A DNA stretch of 64,000 bases from Nitrospira sp. Lineage in GTDB: Bacteria > Nitrospirota > Nitrospiria > Nitrospirales > Nitrospiraceae. A model generated the notes under the pieces. It did not search any database. It was not told the DNA's origin and saw only the letters and a list, made by a program, of their open reading frames with translations. Positions 34,720 to 43,810 of the stretch are shown piece by piece. Every line of letters starts with the position of its first letter. The first letter of the stretch is position 1. The translations under genes and the position numbers were made by a program. The DNA is taken from contig JAFEBI010000011.1 in assembly GCA_018242725.1 (NCBI GenBank), positions 372,001 through 436,000 of the forward strand, written 5' to 3'.

Positions 34720-34823
34720 TTGTCTGATAAGGATGGGCTTTCGTAGAGCCGAGAGAGCGATAGGCGCTCGGCCGCGACTGTGAAACGAGGCCGGGAAGAC
34801 AGGAGAGGGGGAAGCGATTCCGA

Positions 34824-35462
34824 TTATTCCACGAGGTGATGCTGGATCGCATAGCGGGCCAGATCAGCATTTGTCTTCAGATTCAGCTTCTCCAGAATGC
34901 GAGTACGATAGGTGCTGACGGTTTTGATGCTGAGAGACAATTGGTCTGCAATATCCGTGATTGTCCTGCCAGCAGCAATTAAGCGAAACACCTGGTCCTC
35001 TCGATCGGACAAAGAGCTGTGGAGCGGCTGGTCATGATCACCGTGTTGATGAAGGTGCAATGCCAGGAGTTCAGCGGCTTTGGATGTAATGTATTTTCCT
35101 CCTCTCAAGATCACCTTGATGGCCTGCACGAGTTCCTGCGGTGCACTTTCCTTCGTGAGATAGCCTGCTCCACCGGCGCGCAATACACGCACGGCAAACT
35201 GGTCCTCCGGATGCACGCTCAAGACCAAGACGGGAAGGTGTGGGAGAAGCCGCTTCAGTTCATGCAGCCCCTCCAACCCGCCTCGTCCCGGCATCGTGAG
35301 ATCCAACACCACTACATCCCACCGGTGTTTCTGCGCTTGTTCCAATAACTCAGGAACATTTGAAGCCTCGCCAATCACCGCCCCCGGAAACTCATCCGCG
35401 AGAATCTGGCTCAATCCCCGACGGAGGTACGGATGGTCGTCTGCAAGCAAAATGTTAATCAT
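34824..35462 (-). CDS. NarL/FixJ-type response regulator
   Basis: A 213-residue regulator with a receiver domain (ILLADDHPYLRRGL, phosphoacceptor Asp in VVVLDLTMPG, Lys in GAGYLTKESA). A LuxR-type helix-turn-helix follows (LSDREDQVFRLIAAGRTI, ADQLSLSIKTVSTYRTRILE). ATG 35462 overlaps the end of the kinase gene by 8 bp, so the two are translationally coupled. It should bind DNA when phosphorylated by that kinase. Frames extending to 35555 lie wholly inside the kinase gene and were not used. Confidence 0.92.
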   Translation of the reverse strand: MINILLADDHPYLRRGLSQILADEFPGAVIGEASNVPELLEQAQKHRWDVVVLDLTMPGRGGLEGLHELKRLLPHLPVLVLSVHPEDQFAVRVLRAGGAGYLTKESAPQELVQAIKVILRGGKYITSKAAELLALHLHQHGDHDQPLHSSLSDREDQVFRLIAAGRTITDIADQLSLSIKTVSTYRTRILEKLNLKTNADLARYAIQHHLVE

Positions 35463-37566
35463 TGTTTGTAAGAGAGAGGGGGATTTTAACGGTAACCGTT
35501 GTTCCTCTTCCTGAGGTGCCGTGAATGTCGAACGTTCCACCCTGCTGTTGGGCACGGAGGCGCATTCCCAGCAGGCCGAAAGCCTGTGCCCCGGATTGTT
35601 CGACAGCGGTAATGCCTGTGCCGTTATCTCTGACTTGCATCATCACATGCTCACGAGTTTCTTCCAGCCGGATGTCCACTGCGGTAGCATGGGCGTGGCG
35701 CACGACGTTCGTCAAGACCTCTTGGAGAATGCGGAATAGCGCCGTCGATTGCTGTGTGTCCACATGAATGTGATCCGGCGAAATACTGGTTGTACAGGCA
35801 ATCCCAGTTCGATGATGAAACTCTTGTGCTTGCCATTCGATTGCCGCTTCCAGGCCAAGTTGATCTAATACGCTTGGTCGTAAGGTCGTCGCGATCTCCC
35901 GCACCGATTGAATGGTGGCGTCAACGAGTTTCAGAGACGTTGCTAATCTTGCCAAGACAGCGGTTGGTTCGAACGATTCGTGAGATTCGACCAGCTGTTT
36001 GTAGACCCACGATATATCCAGTTTGAGTCCGGTCAGGGCTTGCCCTAAAACATCGTGTACCTCCAACGCGATTTGTCCTCGTTCTTCTTCTCGGATCGTC
36101 TCCAAGCGAACGGCGAGGGCGGCCAGTTGGTTGCGAGATTTGAGTAAGGCCTCTTCCCCACGTTTCCGATCGGTGATGTCCATAGAATAGCCGACGATAC
36201 CGATCGGGCCATCGTTGTCATCCCGGATCAACGTCAGTGACAGTTGAGCGAACCGAATTGCTCCGGACTTGGTGCGTCTACGGATTTCAACCTGGTGATT
36301 CCCTTTGGCTTTTACAGGAGCGAGTATACGCTGTTCCAGGAACTCGTGGTCCTCCTCCGGGTAGACGAAGGAGACGTGTTTGCCGAGCGCCTCTGTTGCC
36401 GTATACCCAAGCAACTGCTCTGCTCCGTGATTCCAGCTCGTGACATAACCATTCATATCAACCGTGATCACCGATTCTTGGATTTGATTGATAATGTCAG
36501 CCTGCTTACGAATCAGTTCATTGGCTTGCCGTTCTCTCGTGACGTCCGTCCAGAGACCGATAAGTTCCTGTGGGGCTCCGCCTGACTGTCGGATCAGCAT
36601 CGCTTGGTCATGAAACCAGCGGTACTCGCCGTCATGCCTCAGCCAACGGTATTCCATCGCCAGTGCATCGGTTTCGGACAGGGTGTTGAACTTCATGAGA
36701 GTCTTGTCTCGATCGTCAGGATGAATCCGCGATGCCCAGAGCGATGAGTCCATGAGAAAACTTTGTGCAGGAAACCCCGCCACCCTTTGGATGTTCTCAC
36801 TCACCCATAAGGCCCCAAAGTCCCCCGACGTTTTTGCGGAGTACATCACGATCGGCAGACTTCCTAAAATCAAGGCTTGCCGGGCTTGGCCTATCATCGC
36901 AATCTGTTCGGCGTGGCGTCGCTTCAACAGGTCGTAATAGATCAACGCTCCTCCACCGATGGCCAGTCCAATGGTCAGGAAAGTTCCGACGATGATGAAC
37001 CTCAGCGTGAATGCCGCCGCCTGATCGGCTTGCTTCGACCAGGTGATCAGCTGAGTCTGCTCTTCCTCCCGCATCGTACTGAGTATCATGAGGATTTCGC
37101 CCTTGGTCTCTTTCCCGGCATGCTGATGCACGCGCTGTTCATCCGGTCCCAGCCGTCCGGCATTTCTTAAAGCGATGGTTGCTTCGAGTTGCGCCAACCT
37201 CAGGTCGATCAGACGACGCAAGGCAAGCAGGTGCGTTTGCTGAGCCTGATCATCAGTGGTGAGGTTCGTAAGGTCTTGTATCTTTGCGTCGATGTTCTGG
37301 CGTGCGTCATGATATGAGCGTTGGTACTCGTTTTCACCGGTCAGAAGATCGAGATGCTGTCTGTCTTCCGCATCTTCCATCAGATACAGTAGGTGCTCGA
37401 TCGCTTCCCGTATCTGATGCGTGTGCGCCACCCGGACTTCACGACCGATGAGGTCGGTTGTATTCCAGTACGAGACGAGCCCGATTCCGAAGAGGAGGAC
37501 GAGTACGGCCCCAAAACCGACTGCCACCTTTTGCTCGAGTGAAACCTGGGTCAGGCGTTCAAGCAT
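35455..37566 (-). CDS. CHASE3-PAS sensor histidine kinase (NarX/DegS class)
   Basis: A 703-residue membrane kinase. One N-terminal helix (about 15-35), a periplasmic CHASE3-like domain (about 40-185) and a second helix (about 190-215) are followed by two PAS domains. The second PAS core is SVITVDMNGYVTSWNHGAEQ. The HisKA_3 box REEERGQIALEVHDVLGQAL and an HATPase domain with ILQEVLTNVVRHAHAT and VRDNGTGI complete it. It pairs with the overlapping regulator gene. The signal is unknown. Confidence 0.92.
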   Translation of the reverse strand: MLERLTQVSLEQKVAVGFGAVLVLLFGIGLVSYWNTTDLIGREVRVAHTHQIREAIEHLLYLMEDAEDRQHLDLLTGENEYQRSYHDARQNIDAKIQDLTNLTTDDQAQQTHLLALRRLIDLRLAQLEATIALRNAGRLGPDEQRVHQHAGKETKGEILMILSTMREEEQTQLITWSKQADQAAAFTLRFIIVGTFLTIGLAIGGGALIYYDLLKRRHAEQIAMIGQARQALILGSLPIVMYSAKTSGDFGALWVSENIQRVAGFPAQSFLMDSSLWASRIHPDDRDKTLMKFNTLSETDALAMEYRWLRHDGEYRWFHDQAMLIRQSGGAPQELIGLWTDVTRERQANELIRKQADIINQIQESVITVDMNGYVTSWNHGAEQLLGYTATEALGKHVSFVYPEEDHEFLEQRILAPVKAKGNHQVEIRRRTKSGAIRFAQLSLTLIRDDNDGPIGIVGYSMDITDRKRGEEALLKSRNQLAALAVRLETIREEERGQIALEVHDVLGQALTGLKLDISWVYKQLVESHESFEPTAVLARLATSLKLVDATIQSVREIATTLRPSVLDQLGLEAAIEWQAQEFHHRTGIACTTSISPDHIHVDTQQSTALFRILQEVLTNVVRHAHATAVDIRLEETREHVMMQVRDNGTGITAVEQSGAQAFGLLGMRLRAQQQGGTFDIHGTSGRGTTVTVKIPLSLTNND

Positions 37567-37858
37567 TGTGATCGTTCCTTGCCACGGAGAGCAGGGAGAG
37601 AATGTGCTTCTCTCGCCTCATGGAGTCTCATCGCAACATCGTTGTTATGTTAGCACGCTCATGGACCAGATGTTTTCTGTGCGGTTGTGCCTGGTCGTCC
37701 GGGTCGTGTCGCTGGGCGCAGATAAGTTTTTCCTGCCAGTTTCTAAACGTACTGGCTCTTGGGCAGGGTACAGATCGACGAGAAAGAAGTGGCGTAAGGG
37801 CTATTTATTCAGTCATGACCGCTGGCGCAGAGTCGAGGTTGGAGAGGTCGTACTTTAT
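37567..37858. other. Intergenic region, no supported gene
   Basis: Upstream region of the kinase gene. A plus-strand open frame crosses it but has no family features and overlaps the kinase antisense. No repeat or obvious promoter element was recognised. Confidence 0.4.
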
Positions 37859-38188
37859 CTACTGACACTCTTTTCCATTGAAGTACATACAGGTCGATTC
37901 CCCTGATTTCACCTTCCAGGTTTTGATCAACGGCAATTTGTCCTGGCCGCGTATCTCAACGACGAAATCCACGAGACCTGAGATCGGCAGCTTATCCATG
38001 TGCGGTTTCGCGGCCTCGGGGACTTCGATATAGAAGACCGTGGCACTGGTTGAGATGAGGATCTGACTCTTTTCCTTGTCGATGTAGATGACGGGACTGT
38101 AAAAGCTGCGGTCTTCCGCAAAGGCCAGCATAGCCGATAAGGTAAACACCAATAAGAACAACGAGAGAGTGTGTTTCAATAGCTTCAT
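37859..38188 (-). CDS. Secreted small protein of unknown function
   Basis: A 109-residue protein with a clear signal peptide (LSLFLLVFTLSAMLAFA). The rest is a small soluble domain with strands such as SPVIYIDKEKSQILISTSAT and two Cys near the C-terminus (STCMYFNGKEC) that may form a disulfide. It lies 75 bp after the JAMM peptidase gene on the same strand. No family is recognised. Confidence 0.7.
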   Translation of the reverse strand: MKLLKHTLSLFLLVFTLSAMLAFAEDRSFYSPVIYIDKEKSQILISTSATVFYIEVPEAAKPHMDKLPISGLVDFVVEIRGQDKLPLIKTWKVKSGESTCMYFNGKECQ

Positions 38189-38262
38189 GGGCGATGCTCC
38201 TCGTCTAAGCGCTAGAGGAACATTAGTACATTCCGAGAGGGATGTGAAACGGAAAATTATGC

Positions 38263-38772
38263 TCAGTTGATGACGATGTCGGCAGGTGTGACGTGGCCGG
38301 ACTTAATCCAATAGGTCCGTATGTCTGGTTCTGCGTTCATGAGCGAGACGATGAGATAAGCGGGGAGGGGGAGATTGATCTTGGGCCAAATCTCTTCATA
38401 GTCGGTGGCGATTTTGATGTCGGTGATCGAGGGACGGGCCGGATCGTGTGGATGGGAGTGATAGACCACTTGGAGATCGAGTCCGTTGTTCCGCATATCT
38501 TTTTTTGCGGATGAGAAGTCCTGCATGTCCATGACGAAAGCAATCTCTGCTCGTTCTTCAGGAGAGAGCCGTTCGAGGTGCGCTGCTTTGGCCGAATCGA
38601 ACGACGAGAGGTTCTGTGCACCTTCCATCGCAACGATGTTCTTGATGCGATAGAGCTTGCTCACCACGCCATGGTTACCAGCGAGCAGCCCGCAGCATTC
38701 GTACGGAGTCAATTCCTTCGCATGAGCGATGATATCGTCGAGGATCACTTTGGGAATGACGAGGTCTGCCAC
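38263..38772 (-). CDS. JAMM/MPN metallopeptidase (Mec/HcyD/QbsD-like)
   Basis: A 169-residue zinc isopeptidase of the Mov34/MPN family. It has the upstream Glu in TPYECCGLLAG and the full JAMM motif HSHPHDPARPSITD (HxH, seven residues, S, two residues, D). Family members either release cysteine from a sulfur-carrier adduct (mycobacterial Mec) or trim extra residues from the carrier's C-terminus (QbsD, HcyD). It is the last gene of a minus-strand cluster with two ubiquitin-like carriers and two E1-like enzymes, so one of those jobs is likely. Carrier 43374-43586 ends GGGR and would need trimming. Confidence 0.9.
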   Translation of the reverse strand: MADLVIPKVILDDIIAHAKELTPYECCGLLAGNHGVVSKLYRIKNIVAMEGAQNLSSFDSAKAAHLERLSPEERAEIAFVMDMQDFSSAKKDMRNNGLDLQVVYHSHPHDPARPSITDIKIATDYEEIWPKINLPLPAYLIVSLMNAEPDIRTYWIKSGHVTPADIVIN

Positions 38773-38829
38773 GGTTAATTCAACCTGAAGGAGCCAAACT
38801 GCCCGAGGGGTAGCACGTTGGGAATCTGC

Positions 38830-38955
38830 AAGATAGTCAAAACGGTTGTCCAGCGAGGCAGCAGTGAGCGAACAGACGAGGCATACATTCGGAGGTACGT
38901 TGAGGGTCCGAGCGACGAGAGAACAAAGCTGGCAGACGTGTTCAGCATTTTGCTA
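38830..38955 (-). repeat. Intergenic repeat element, copy 2 (diverged, inverted)
   Basis: Read on the minus strand it begins CTAGCAAAATGCTGAA and continues with GTTCTC, CTCAACGTAC, GCCTCG and GTTTTGACTATCTT, parallel to copy 1 at 26305-26430. The first TAG is the stop codon of the upstream E1-like gene, exactly as the TAG of def opens copy 1. It has the same orientation relative to the gene it follows. Confidence 0.65.
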
Positions 38956-39762
38956 GATAGTGCAGCTGACGGTGTAGTCCAAGCTCAGATCCTTAATCTT
39001 TGGATTGGGGCCGCACAGTGGACAGGCCGGATCTTTGGGGCGGCTGACTTTGCGGAACTTCATCTCGAGCGCGTCGTAGATCACGAGTTTGTCGGCGATG
39101 GTTTCGCCGATCCCAAGGATCTCCTTGATCGCTTCAGACGCCTGTAAAATTCCCATCGTGCCGGCCAAGACACCAAGTACGCCGGCCTCCTGACAATTGG
39201 GCACGAGTCCGGCTGGCGGAGGCTCTGGATAGAGGCAGCGGTAGCAGGGATAGCCTTGGTGTGGCTTGATTGCCGTGAGCTGACCCTCGAACCGGAACAT
39301 GCTGGCGGAAATCAACGTCTTCTTGGCAAAAAAACAGGCGTCGTTCACTAAGAATCGTGTCGTGAAGTTATCCGAGCCATCGAGCACGATATCGTATTGC
39401 GAGATGAGCGGGATAATATTGTCGGCATCAACCAGTTGGTGATACGCGTTGACCGTAATTTCTGGATTGATGGCCGAGAGCGTCTGCTTGCCTGACTCAA
39501 CTTTCGGTTTTCCGAGCGTGGCGGTTGAGTGCATGATTTGCCGTTGAAGATTCGAAAGATCGACGACATCTCCATCGACGAGACCGATTGTACCGATACC
39601 AGCCGCAGCGAGATAAAGACCAGCCGGAGACCCCAGGCCACCCGCACCAATCAACAGGACCTTTGCCCGCTTGAGCTTGAGTTGGCCCTTGCCGCCCACA
39701 TCTTGAAGAATGATGTGTCGGCTGTAGCGTTGAATTTCTGATTCAGAGAGTTCCATGGTCAT
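38953..39762 (-). CDS. E1-like ThiF/MoeB family adenylyltransferase (second copy)
   Basis: Activates the C-terminal Gly-Gly of a ubiquitin-like sulfur carrier by adenylation. It has nucleotide-binding VLLIGAGGLGSPAGLYLAAA, the DGSDNFTTR segment, a zinc site from CYRC and CPLC, and the Cys in PNCQEAGVLG. Its 269 residues lack a rhodanese domain. It resembles the E1-like protein at 41615, and each lies near one carrier gene, suggesting two parallel pathways. The start at 39762 has an alternative ATG two codons in. Confidence 0.9.
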   Translation of the reverse strand: MTMELSESEIQRYSRHIILQDVGGKGQLKLKRAKVLLIGAGGLGSPAGLYLAAAGIGTIGLVDGDVVDLSNLQRQIMHSTATLGKPKVESGKQTLSAINPEITVNAYHQLVDADNIIPLISQYDIVLDGSDNFTTRFLVNDACFFAKKTLISASMFRFEGQLTAIKPHQGYPCYRCLYPEPPPAGLVPNCQEAGVLGVLAGTMGILQASEAIKEILGIGETIADKLVIYDALEMKFRKVSRPKDPACPLCGPNPKIKDLSLDYTVSCTI

Positions 39763-39824
39763 TTTGTGAAAGATTCTATCGACGTCTGAATGTTACCTTC
39801 TTAGTTCTCATGTTTTGCCATCTG

Positions 39825-40064
39825 TTATTCGACGACATTCAATTCAATTGGATCGACGCTGCAGCCCTTTTTCCGCAGGCCTTCGAGCGCGCGCTCGATT
39901 TCCGCTGTGTCACCTGAAAATTCGACATCCGCCCAACCCGTTGTGTCGCGCACATCGGCTCGTCTGACGTCGGTGACGACGTTGTACTCACGGCCAATCT
40001 GATAGATGATCGGCTGTCGAATCCCCTCTTCGGGAAAGCGAATATGGAATCGCAAATGCGCCAT
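39825..40064 (-). CDS. NIL-domain protein
   Basis: A 79-residue ACT-like NIL domain (RFPEEGIRQPIIYQIGREYN, DVEFSGDTAEIERALEGLRK). NIL domains occur at the end of methionine ABC ATPases and in proteins of homocysteine and methionine synthesis. It follows the MoaD-like carrier by two bases and is presumably an accessory or amino-acid-binding subunit of that pathway. Confidence 0.85.
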   Translation of the reverse strand: MAHLRFHIRFPEEGIRQPIIYQIGREYNVVTDVRRADVRDTTGWADVEFSGDTAEIERALEGLRKKGCSVDPIELNVVE

Positions 40065-40066
40065 GA

Positions 40067-40339
40067 TTATCCTCCCGCGATTGCCGGTACGATCGAGACT
40101 TCGTCGCCGGTTTTCAAGGCGGTATCTTTGCCCTTGAGAAAACGGATGTCTTCCTCGTTGACATAGATGTTGACGAACCGGCGCAGTTCACCGCTCTCGT
40201 CGCAGAGGCGGGACTTAATGCCGGGATAGGAGGATTCCAGCGTATTGACCAGATCGGTGATCGAACCGGCTGCGACGTCGACTTCTCCTTGGTTCTTGGT
40301 CAACGGTCTCAGCGGAGTTGGAATGCGGACTTTAATCAT
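40067..40339 (-). CDS. MoaD/ThiS-family ubiquitin-like sulfur carrier (CysO-like)
   Basis: A 90-residue beta-grasp protein with [33 protein letters not shown] and the C-terminus [10 protein letters not shown]. Its end is a free Gly-Gly, ready for adenylation and thiocarboxylate formation by an E1-like enzyme. The start overlaps the stop of threonine synthase by 4 bp. The length and NEEDIR segment fit CysO-type carriers better than molybdopterin MoaD. No molybdopterin genes are near. Confidence 0.88.
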   Translation of the reverse strand: MIKVRIPTPLRPLTKNQGEVDVAAGSITDLVNTLESSYPGIKSRLCDESGELRRFVNIYVNEEDIRFLKGKDTALKTGDEVSIVPAIAGG

Positions 40340-41586
40340 GACTCACCACCACCATTTTTTCCGAGTTTGAAGTTTTTCTCGAAGGCAACGAGACTGGGTT
40401 GAATACGGGTCGGCCGACCAACGGCATCGATCACCGCTTCCTGCGTTTTGAGCCCATTTCCCGTAATATAGGCGACCGTCACCTCGTTTTTCTTGATGAT
40501 CCCTTGCTTGACCAGCTTCTTCAGGACACCAATCGTGACCCCACCGGCTGTTTCTGCAAAGATGCCCTCGGTCTGGGCCAATAGCTGGATACCTTCCACC
40601 ACTTCTTCATCCGTCACCATGTCCATGGCCCCTTTACTCTCGGCCGTGGTCTTGAGTGCGTAATAGCCATCCGCCGGATTACCGATCGCAAGCGATTTGG
40701 CGATCGTCTTAGGTTTGACCGGCTTGAAGAAGTCACGACCGGCCTTAAAGGCCGTCGAGATCGGCGAGCAGCCTTCTGCCTGGGCGCCGTTGATCTTGGT
40801 GCGCACTTCGTCGATCAACCCGACATACTTCATTTCATGCAGGCCCTTCCAGATTTTCGTCAGCAGTGAACCTGAAGCCATGGGGATGACGACTTGATCA
40901 GGTGTCTTCCATCCCAATTGTTCGACCGTCTCAAAGGCCAGGGTCTTGGAGCCTTCGGCGTAGTAGGGACGGATGTTGATATTCACAAAGGCCCAGCCAT
41001 GTTCGCCTGCGATCTCACTGCACAGCCGGTTGACGTCGTCATAGTTCCCTTCCACCTCAACGACGTGCGGCTTATAGATGAGGTTGCCGAGCACTTTGGC
41101 TGCTTCCAGGTCGCCTGGGATGAACACATAGCAATGCAGATTCGCGGAGGCTGCGTGGGCCGACACCGAGTTGGCTAAGTTGCCGGTCGAGGCACAGGCC
41201 ACGGTTTCAAAGCCGAGCTCTCGCGCCCTGGTGAGCGCCACGGCGACGACCCGATCTTTGAACGAGAGCGTCGGATGATTGACCGTGTCATTCTTAATGT
41301 ACAGCTCGTCAAGGCCTAGATACGCACCGAGGTTCTTCGCCCGGACCAATGGGGTAAAGCCTGCATGAGGTCCCACAAAGTTGGTGCCTTCGACCGGCAA
41401 CAGATCGAGGTAGCGCCACATACTGTCCGGTCCATCTTCGATCTTCTTGCGCGAAATCGCCTGCTTGATCTCGTCATAGTTGTACTTCACTTCCAGCGGG
41501 CCGAAGCACATTTCACAGACGTGGATCGCCTTGGTCGGATATTCTTTTCCGCATTCGCGGCATACTAGCGCTTTCATCTTGCTCAT
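40336..41586 (-). CDS. thrC: Threonine synthase
   Basis: A PLP enzyme that converts O-phosphohomoserine to threonine, of 416 residues. The N-terminus holds a zinc-ribbon-like CRECGKEYP and CEMCFGP. The PLP lysine is in [15 protein letters not shown] and the phosphate-binding region is in [17 protein letters not shown]. Its tight coupling to a MoaD-like carrier gene and placement among sulfur genes raises the chance that it, or a close relative, uses the same activated homoserine for sulfur insertion. The ordinary threonine role is the default. Confidence 0.9.
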   Translation of the reverse strand: MSKMKALVCRECGKEYPTKAIHVCEMCFGPLEVKYNYDEIKQAISRKKIEDGPDSMWRYLDLLPVEGTNFVGPHAGFTPLVRAKNLGAYLGLDELYIKNDTVNHPTLSFKDRVVAVALTRARELGFETVACASTGNLANSVSAHAASANLHCYVFIPGDLEAAKVLGNLIYKPHVVEVEGNYDDVNRLCSEIAGEHGWAFVNINIRPYYAEGSKTLAFETVEQLGWKTPDQVVIPMASGSLLTKIWKGLHEMKYVGLIDEVRTKINGAQAEGCSPISTAFKAGRDFFKPVKPKTIAKSLAIGNPADGYYALKTTAESKGAMDMVTDEEVVEGIQLLAQTEGIFAETAGGVTIGVLKKLVKQGIIKKNEVTVAYITGNGLKTQEAVIDAVGRPTRIQPSLVAFEKNFKLGKNGGGES

Positions 41587-41614
41587 CGTGGTACCACCTT
41601 CTCAAATCCTATTC

Positions 41615-42433
41615 CTATGCAGAGGGACGCACGGCACATCCTGCATAGGGATCCCCATCGTCAAACAGCTCGGTAATCGTCGGATGCTCCCCGCAGAGTG
41701 CGCAATTCGGGTTTCGGCGGACTTTGATTTCGCGGAACTGCGTTTTCCTGGCATCGAAGTCCAGCATGCGGTCGGTCAACGGTCGTCCAATGCCGAGGAC
41801 CAGTTTCAAGGCTTCCGTAGCTTGGATCGTCCCGATAATGCCAGCCAAGACGCCGATCACGCCGGCTTCCTGGCAGGAGGCGACGAGGCCAGGCGGCGGA
41901 GGCGCCTTGAACACGCAACGGTAGCAGGCCGACTTCTTCGGGATGATGGTTGTGACACGTCCGTCGAATCGGAGAATGCCACCATGGACGAGCGGTTTGT
42001 TCGCGAAAAAGCAGGCATCGTTGATCAGAAACTTGGCCGGAAAATTATCCACGCCGTCGATGACGACATCGTAGTCGTTGAATATTTTGAGCGCGTTGCC
42101 GGCGGTGAGGCGCTCTTCGTACATCGAGACAGACACATCGGGATTTAACGCCTGAATCTTTTCCTTACCTGAGAGTACCTTGGAGCGCCCCACGTCGGGC
42201 GTATGGTGCAGTACCTGGCGCTGCAGGTTGGTGAGGTCCACCACATCGCTGTCGATCAGTCCGATCGTCCCGACGCCTGCGGCAGCCAAATACAGCGCAG
42301 CCGGTGATCCCAGACCTCCGGCACCGACAAGAAGAATGCGGGACTTGGCGATCTTCTTCTGCCCCTTGCCGCCGACCTCGGGCAGGAGAATGTGCCGGCT
42401 GTAACGATTTATTTGCTCGTCGGTGAATTCCAT
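41615..42433 (-). CDS. E1-like ThiF/MoeB family adenylyltransferase
   Basis: A 272-residue enzyme with LLVGAGGLGSPAALYLAAAG, GVDNFPAKFLINDACF, a zinc site from CYRC and CALC, and the Cys in ASCQEAGVIG. It activates the C-terminus of a sulfur carrier. It lies 14 bp after cysteine synthase and its likely carrier is the ThiS-like protein two genes upstream. It has no rhodanese domain, so the sulfur donor must come from elsewhere. Confidence 0.9.
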   Translation of the reverse strand: MEFTDEQINRYSRHILLPEVGGKGQKKIAKSRILLVGAGGLGSPAALYLAAAGVGTIGLIDSDVVDLTNLQRQVLHHTPDVGRSKVLSGKEKIQALNPDVSVSMYEERLTAGNALKIFNDYDVVIDGVDNFPAKFLINDACFFANKPLVHGGILRFDGRVTTIIPKKSACYRCVFKAPPPPGLVASCQEAGVIGVLAGIIGTIQATEALKLVLGIGRPLTDRMLDFDARKTQFREIKVRRNPNCALCGEHPTITELFDDGDPYAGCAVRPSA

Positions 42434-42447
42434 CTTAATCAGCGTTC

Positions 42448-43377
42448 TTATATATTGAAATACTTTTCGATACTGATATAGCGTTCGCCGGTGTCACAGA
42501 GGATGGTCACGACGTTCTTGCCCGGTCCCAGTTCATCGGCTATCTTCTGCGCTGCGAATACATTGGCCCCGGCAGAGATGCCCACCAACAGACCTTCCTT
42601 CTTCGAGAGCTGTTTGGCGGTCTGATAGGCCTCGTCATCCGTGACGGTGACTACGCGGTCGAGTATTTTCCGATTGAGGACCCTAGGAATGAAGCCAGCT
42701 CCGATCCCTTGGATCTTGTGCGGTCCTGGATCACCGCCGGACAGTACCGGTGATGTCGCTGGTTCCACCGCGATCACTTTCACACTCGAATTCCGCTCTT
42801 TAAAGAGCTCACCACATCCCGTAATGGTCCCGCCGGTTCCGACTGCGGCTACGAAGGCGTCGATCTTTCCTCCGAGCGCGTCCCAGATCTCCACCGCCGT
42901 CGTCATCTTATGCATCGACGGGTTGGCTGGGTTCGAGAATTGATCCGGCATGAAGTACGACGGATTTTGAGCCAAGATGCTTTCCGCTTCCTTGATAGAT
43001 CCCTTCATCCCTTCCCAGGCAGGTGTCAGGACAAGCTGTGCGCCATACGACGACAATAAGCTGGCCCGCTCCATGCTCATGCTCTCCGGCATGACGAGGA
43101 TCAACTTGTATCCGCGAACCGCTGCGACGAGGGCCAGTCCGATTCCTGTGTTGCCGCTGGTCGGCTCCACGATGGTGCCACCCGGCTTGAGCTTCCCTTG
43201 CCGCTCCGCCTCATTGATCATGTTGAGGCAGATTCGGTCCTTGACGCTCCCCCCGGGATTGAAAAATTCGACTTTCCCGTAGATCGTGGCGGAACCTTCT
43301 TTCGAGAGACGGTTCAATCGCACGAGAGGAGTTTTGCCGATCAGTTCCGTGATATCGTGGTGCAAGGTCGTGCTCAC
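42448..43377 (-). CDS. cysK: Cysteine synthase (O-acetyl/phosphoserine sulfhydrylase)
   Basis: A PLP enzyme of 309 residues that replaces the acetyl or phosphate group of activated serine with sulfur. The PLP Lys is in NPGGSVKDRICLNM, the substrate loop is PTSGNTGIGLALVAA and the phosphate clamp is VGTGGTITGCGE. It starts at a GTG that overlaps the carrier's TGA stop, giving very tight coupling. That coupling and the JAMM gene suggest sulfur may be delivered by a carrier thiocarboxylate, as for mycobacterial CysM. The symbol could equally be cysM. Confidence 0.9.
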   Translation of the reverse strand: MSTTLHHDITELIGKTPLVRLNRLSKEGSATIYGKVEFFNPGGSVKDRICLNMINEAERQGKLKPGGTIVEPTSGNTGIGLALVAAVRGYKLILVMPESMSMERASLLSSYGAQLVLTPAWEGMKGSIKEAESILAQNPSYFMPDQFSNPANPSMHKMTTAVEIWDALGGKIDAFVAAVGTGGTITGCGELFKERNSSVKVIAVEPATSPVLSGGDPGPHKIQGIGAGFIPRVLNRKILDRVVTVTDDEAYQTAKQLSKKEGLLVGISAGANVFAAQKIADELGPGKNVVTILCDTGERYISIEKYFNI

Positions 43378-43586
43378 CGACCGCCTCCCATGTAGAAGAG
43401 GAACTCGACATGGTCCCCTTCATTGAGGTGGGTCGTGGCCAGATGGTCACGATCCAAGACTTTATCGTTCACTTCGACGGCGACCATCTGCGGTTCGATG
43501 TTCTTGGTCTTAAGTAAATCGAGGACGGTTCCGCCCGTGACCTCTTCAGGCTTTCCATTGATTTTGACCTGCACGGATTCTCCCAA
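43374..43586 (-). CDS. ThiS-like sulfur carrier with a GGGR C-terminus
   Basis: A 70-residue beta-grasp protein: VQVKINGKPEEVTGGTVLDL, VAVEVNDKVLDRDHLATTHL and VEFLFYMGGGR. Active ThiS-type carriers end in free Gly-Gly. Here one Arg follows, so it would need trimming before an E1 could activate it, as JAMM proteases do for QbsE and HcyS. The JAMM gene lies at the other end of the cluster. The symbol thiS is withheld because no thiamine genes are near. Confidence 0.85.
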   Translation of the reverse strand: MGESVQVKINGKPEEVTGGTVLDLLKTKNIEPQMVAVEVNDKVLDRDHLATTHLNEGDHVEFLFYMGGGR

Positions 43587-43810
43587 GTTGGCTTAGAGAT
43601 TAAAGAATTTCGAACGTAACAAAGGCAGGCGCTGCTTGTCAAGGCTGCGTCATGCATGATGAGAGACCGGAAGCCGCAAAAGGATTCACACGTCTACGCC
43701 GGAAGCCGGCGTCTCCCCTTGGCTGGTGACAAACAACCGATTATCCTGAGCGGACTGCTTGACTTTAGATCCGCCTCATCGCCACTATGCCGAGGATTAG
43801 GAATGCTGGA

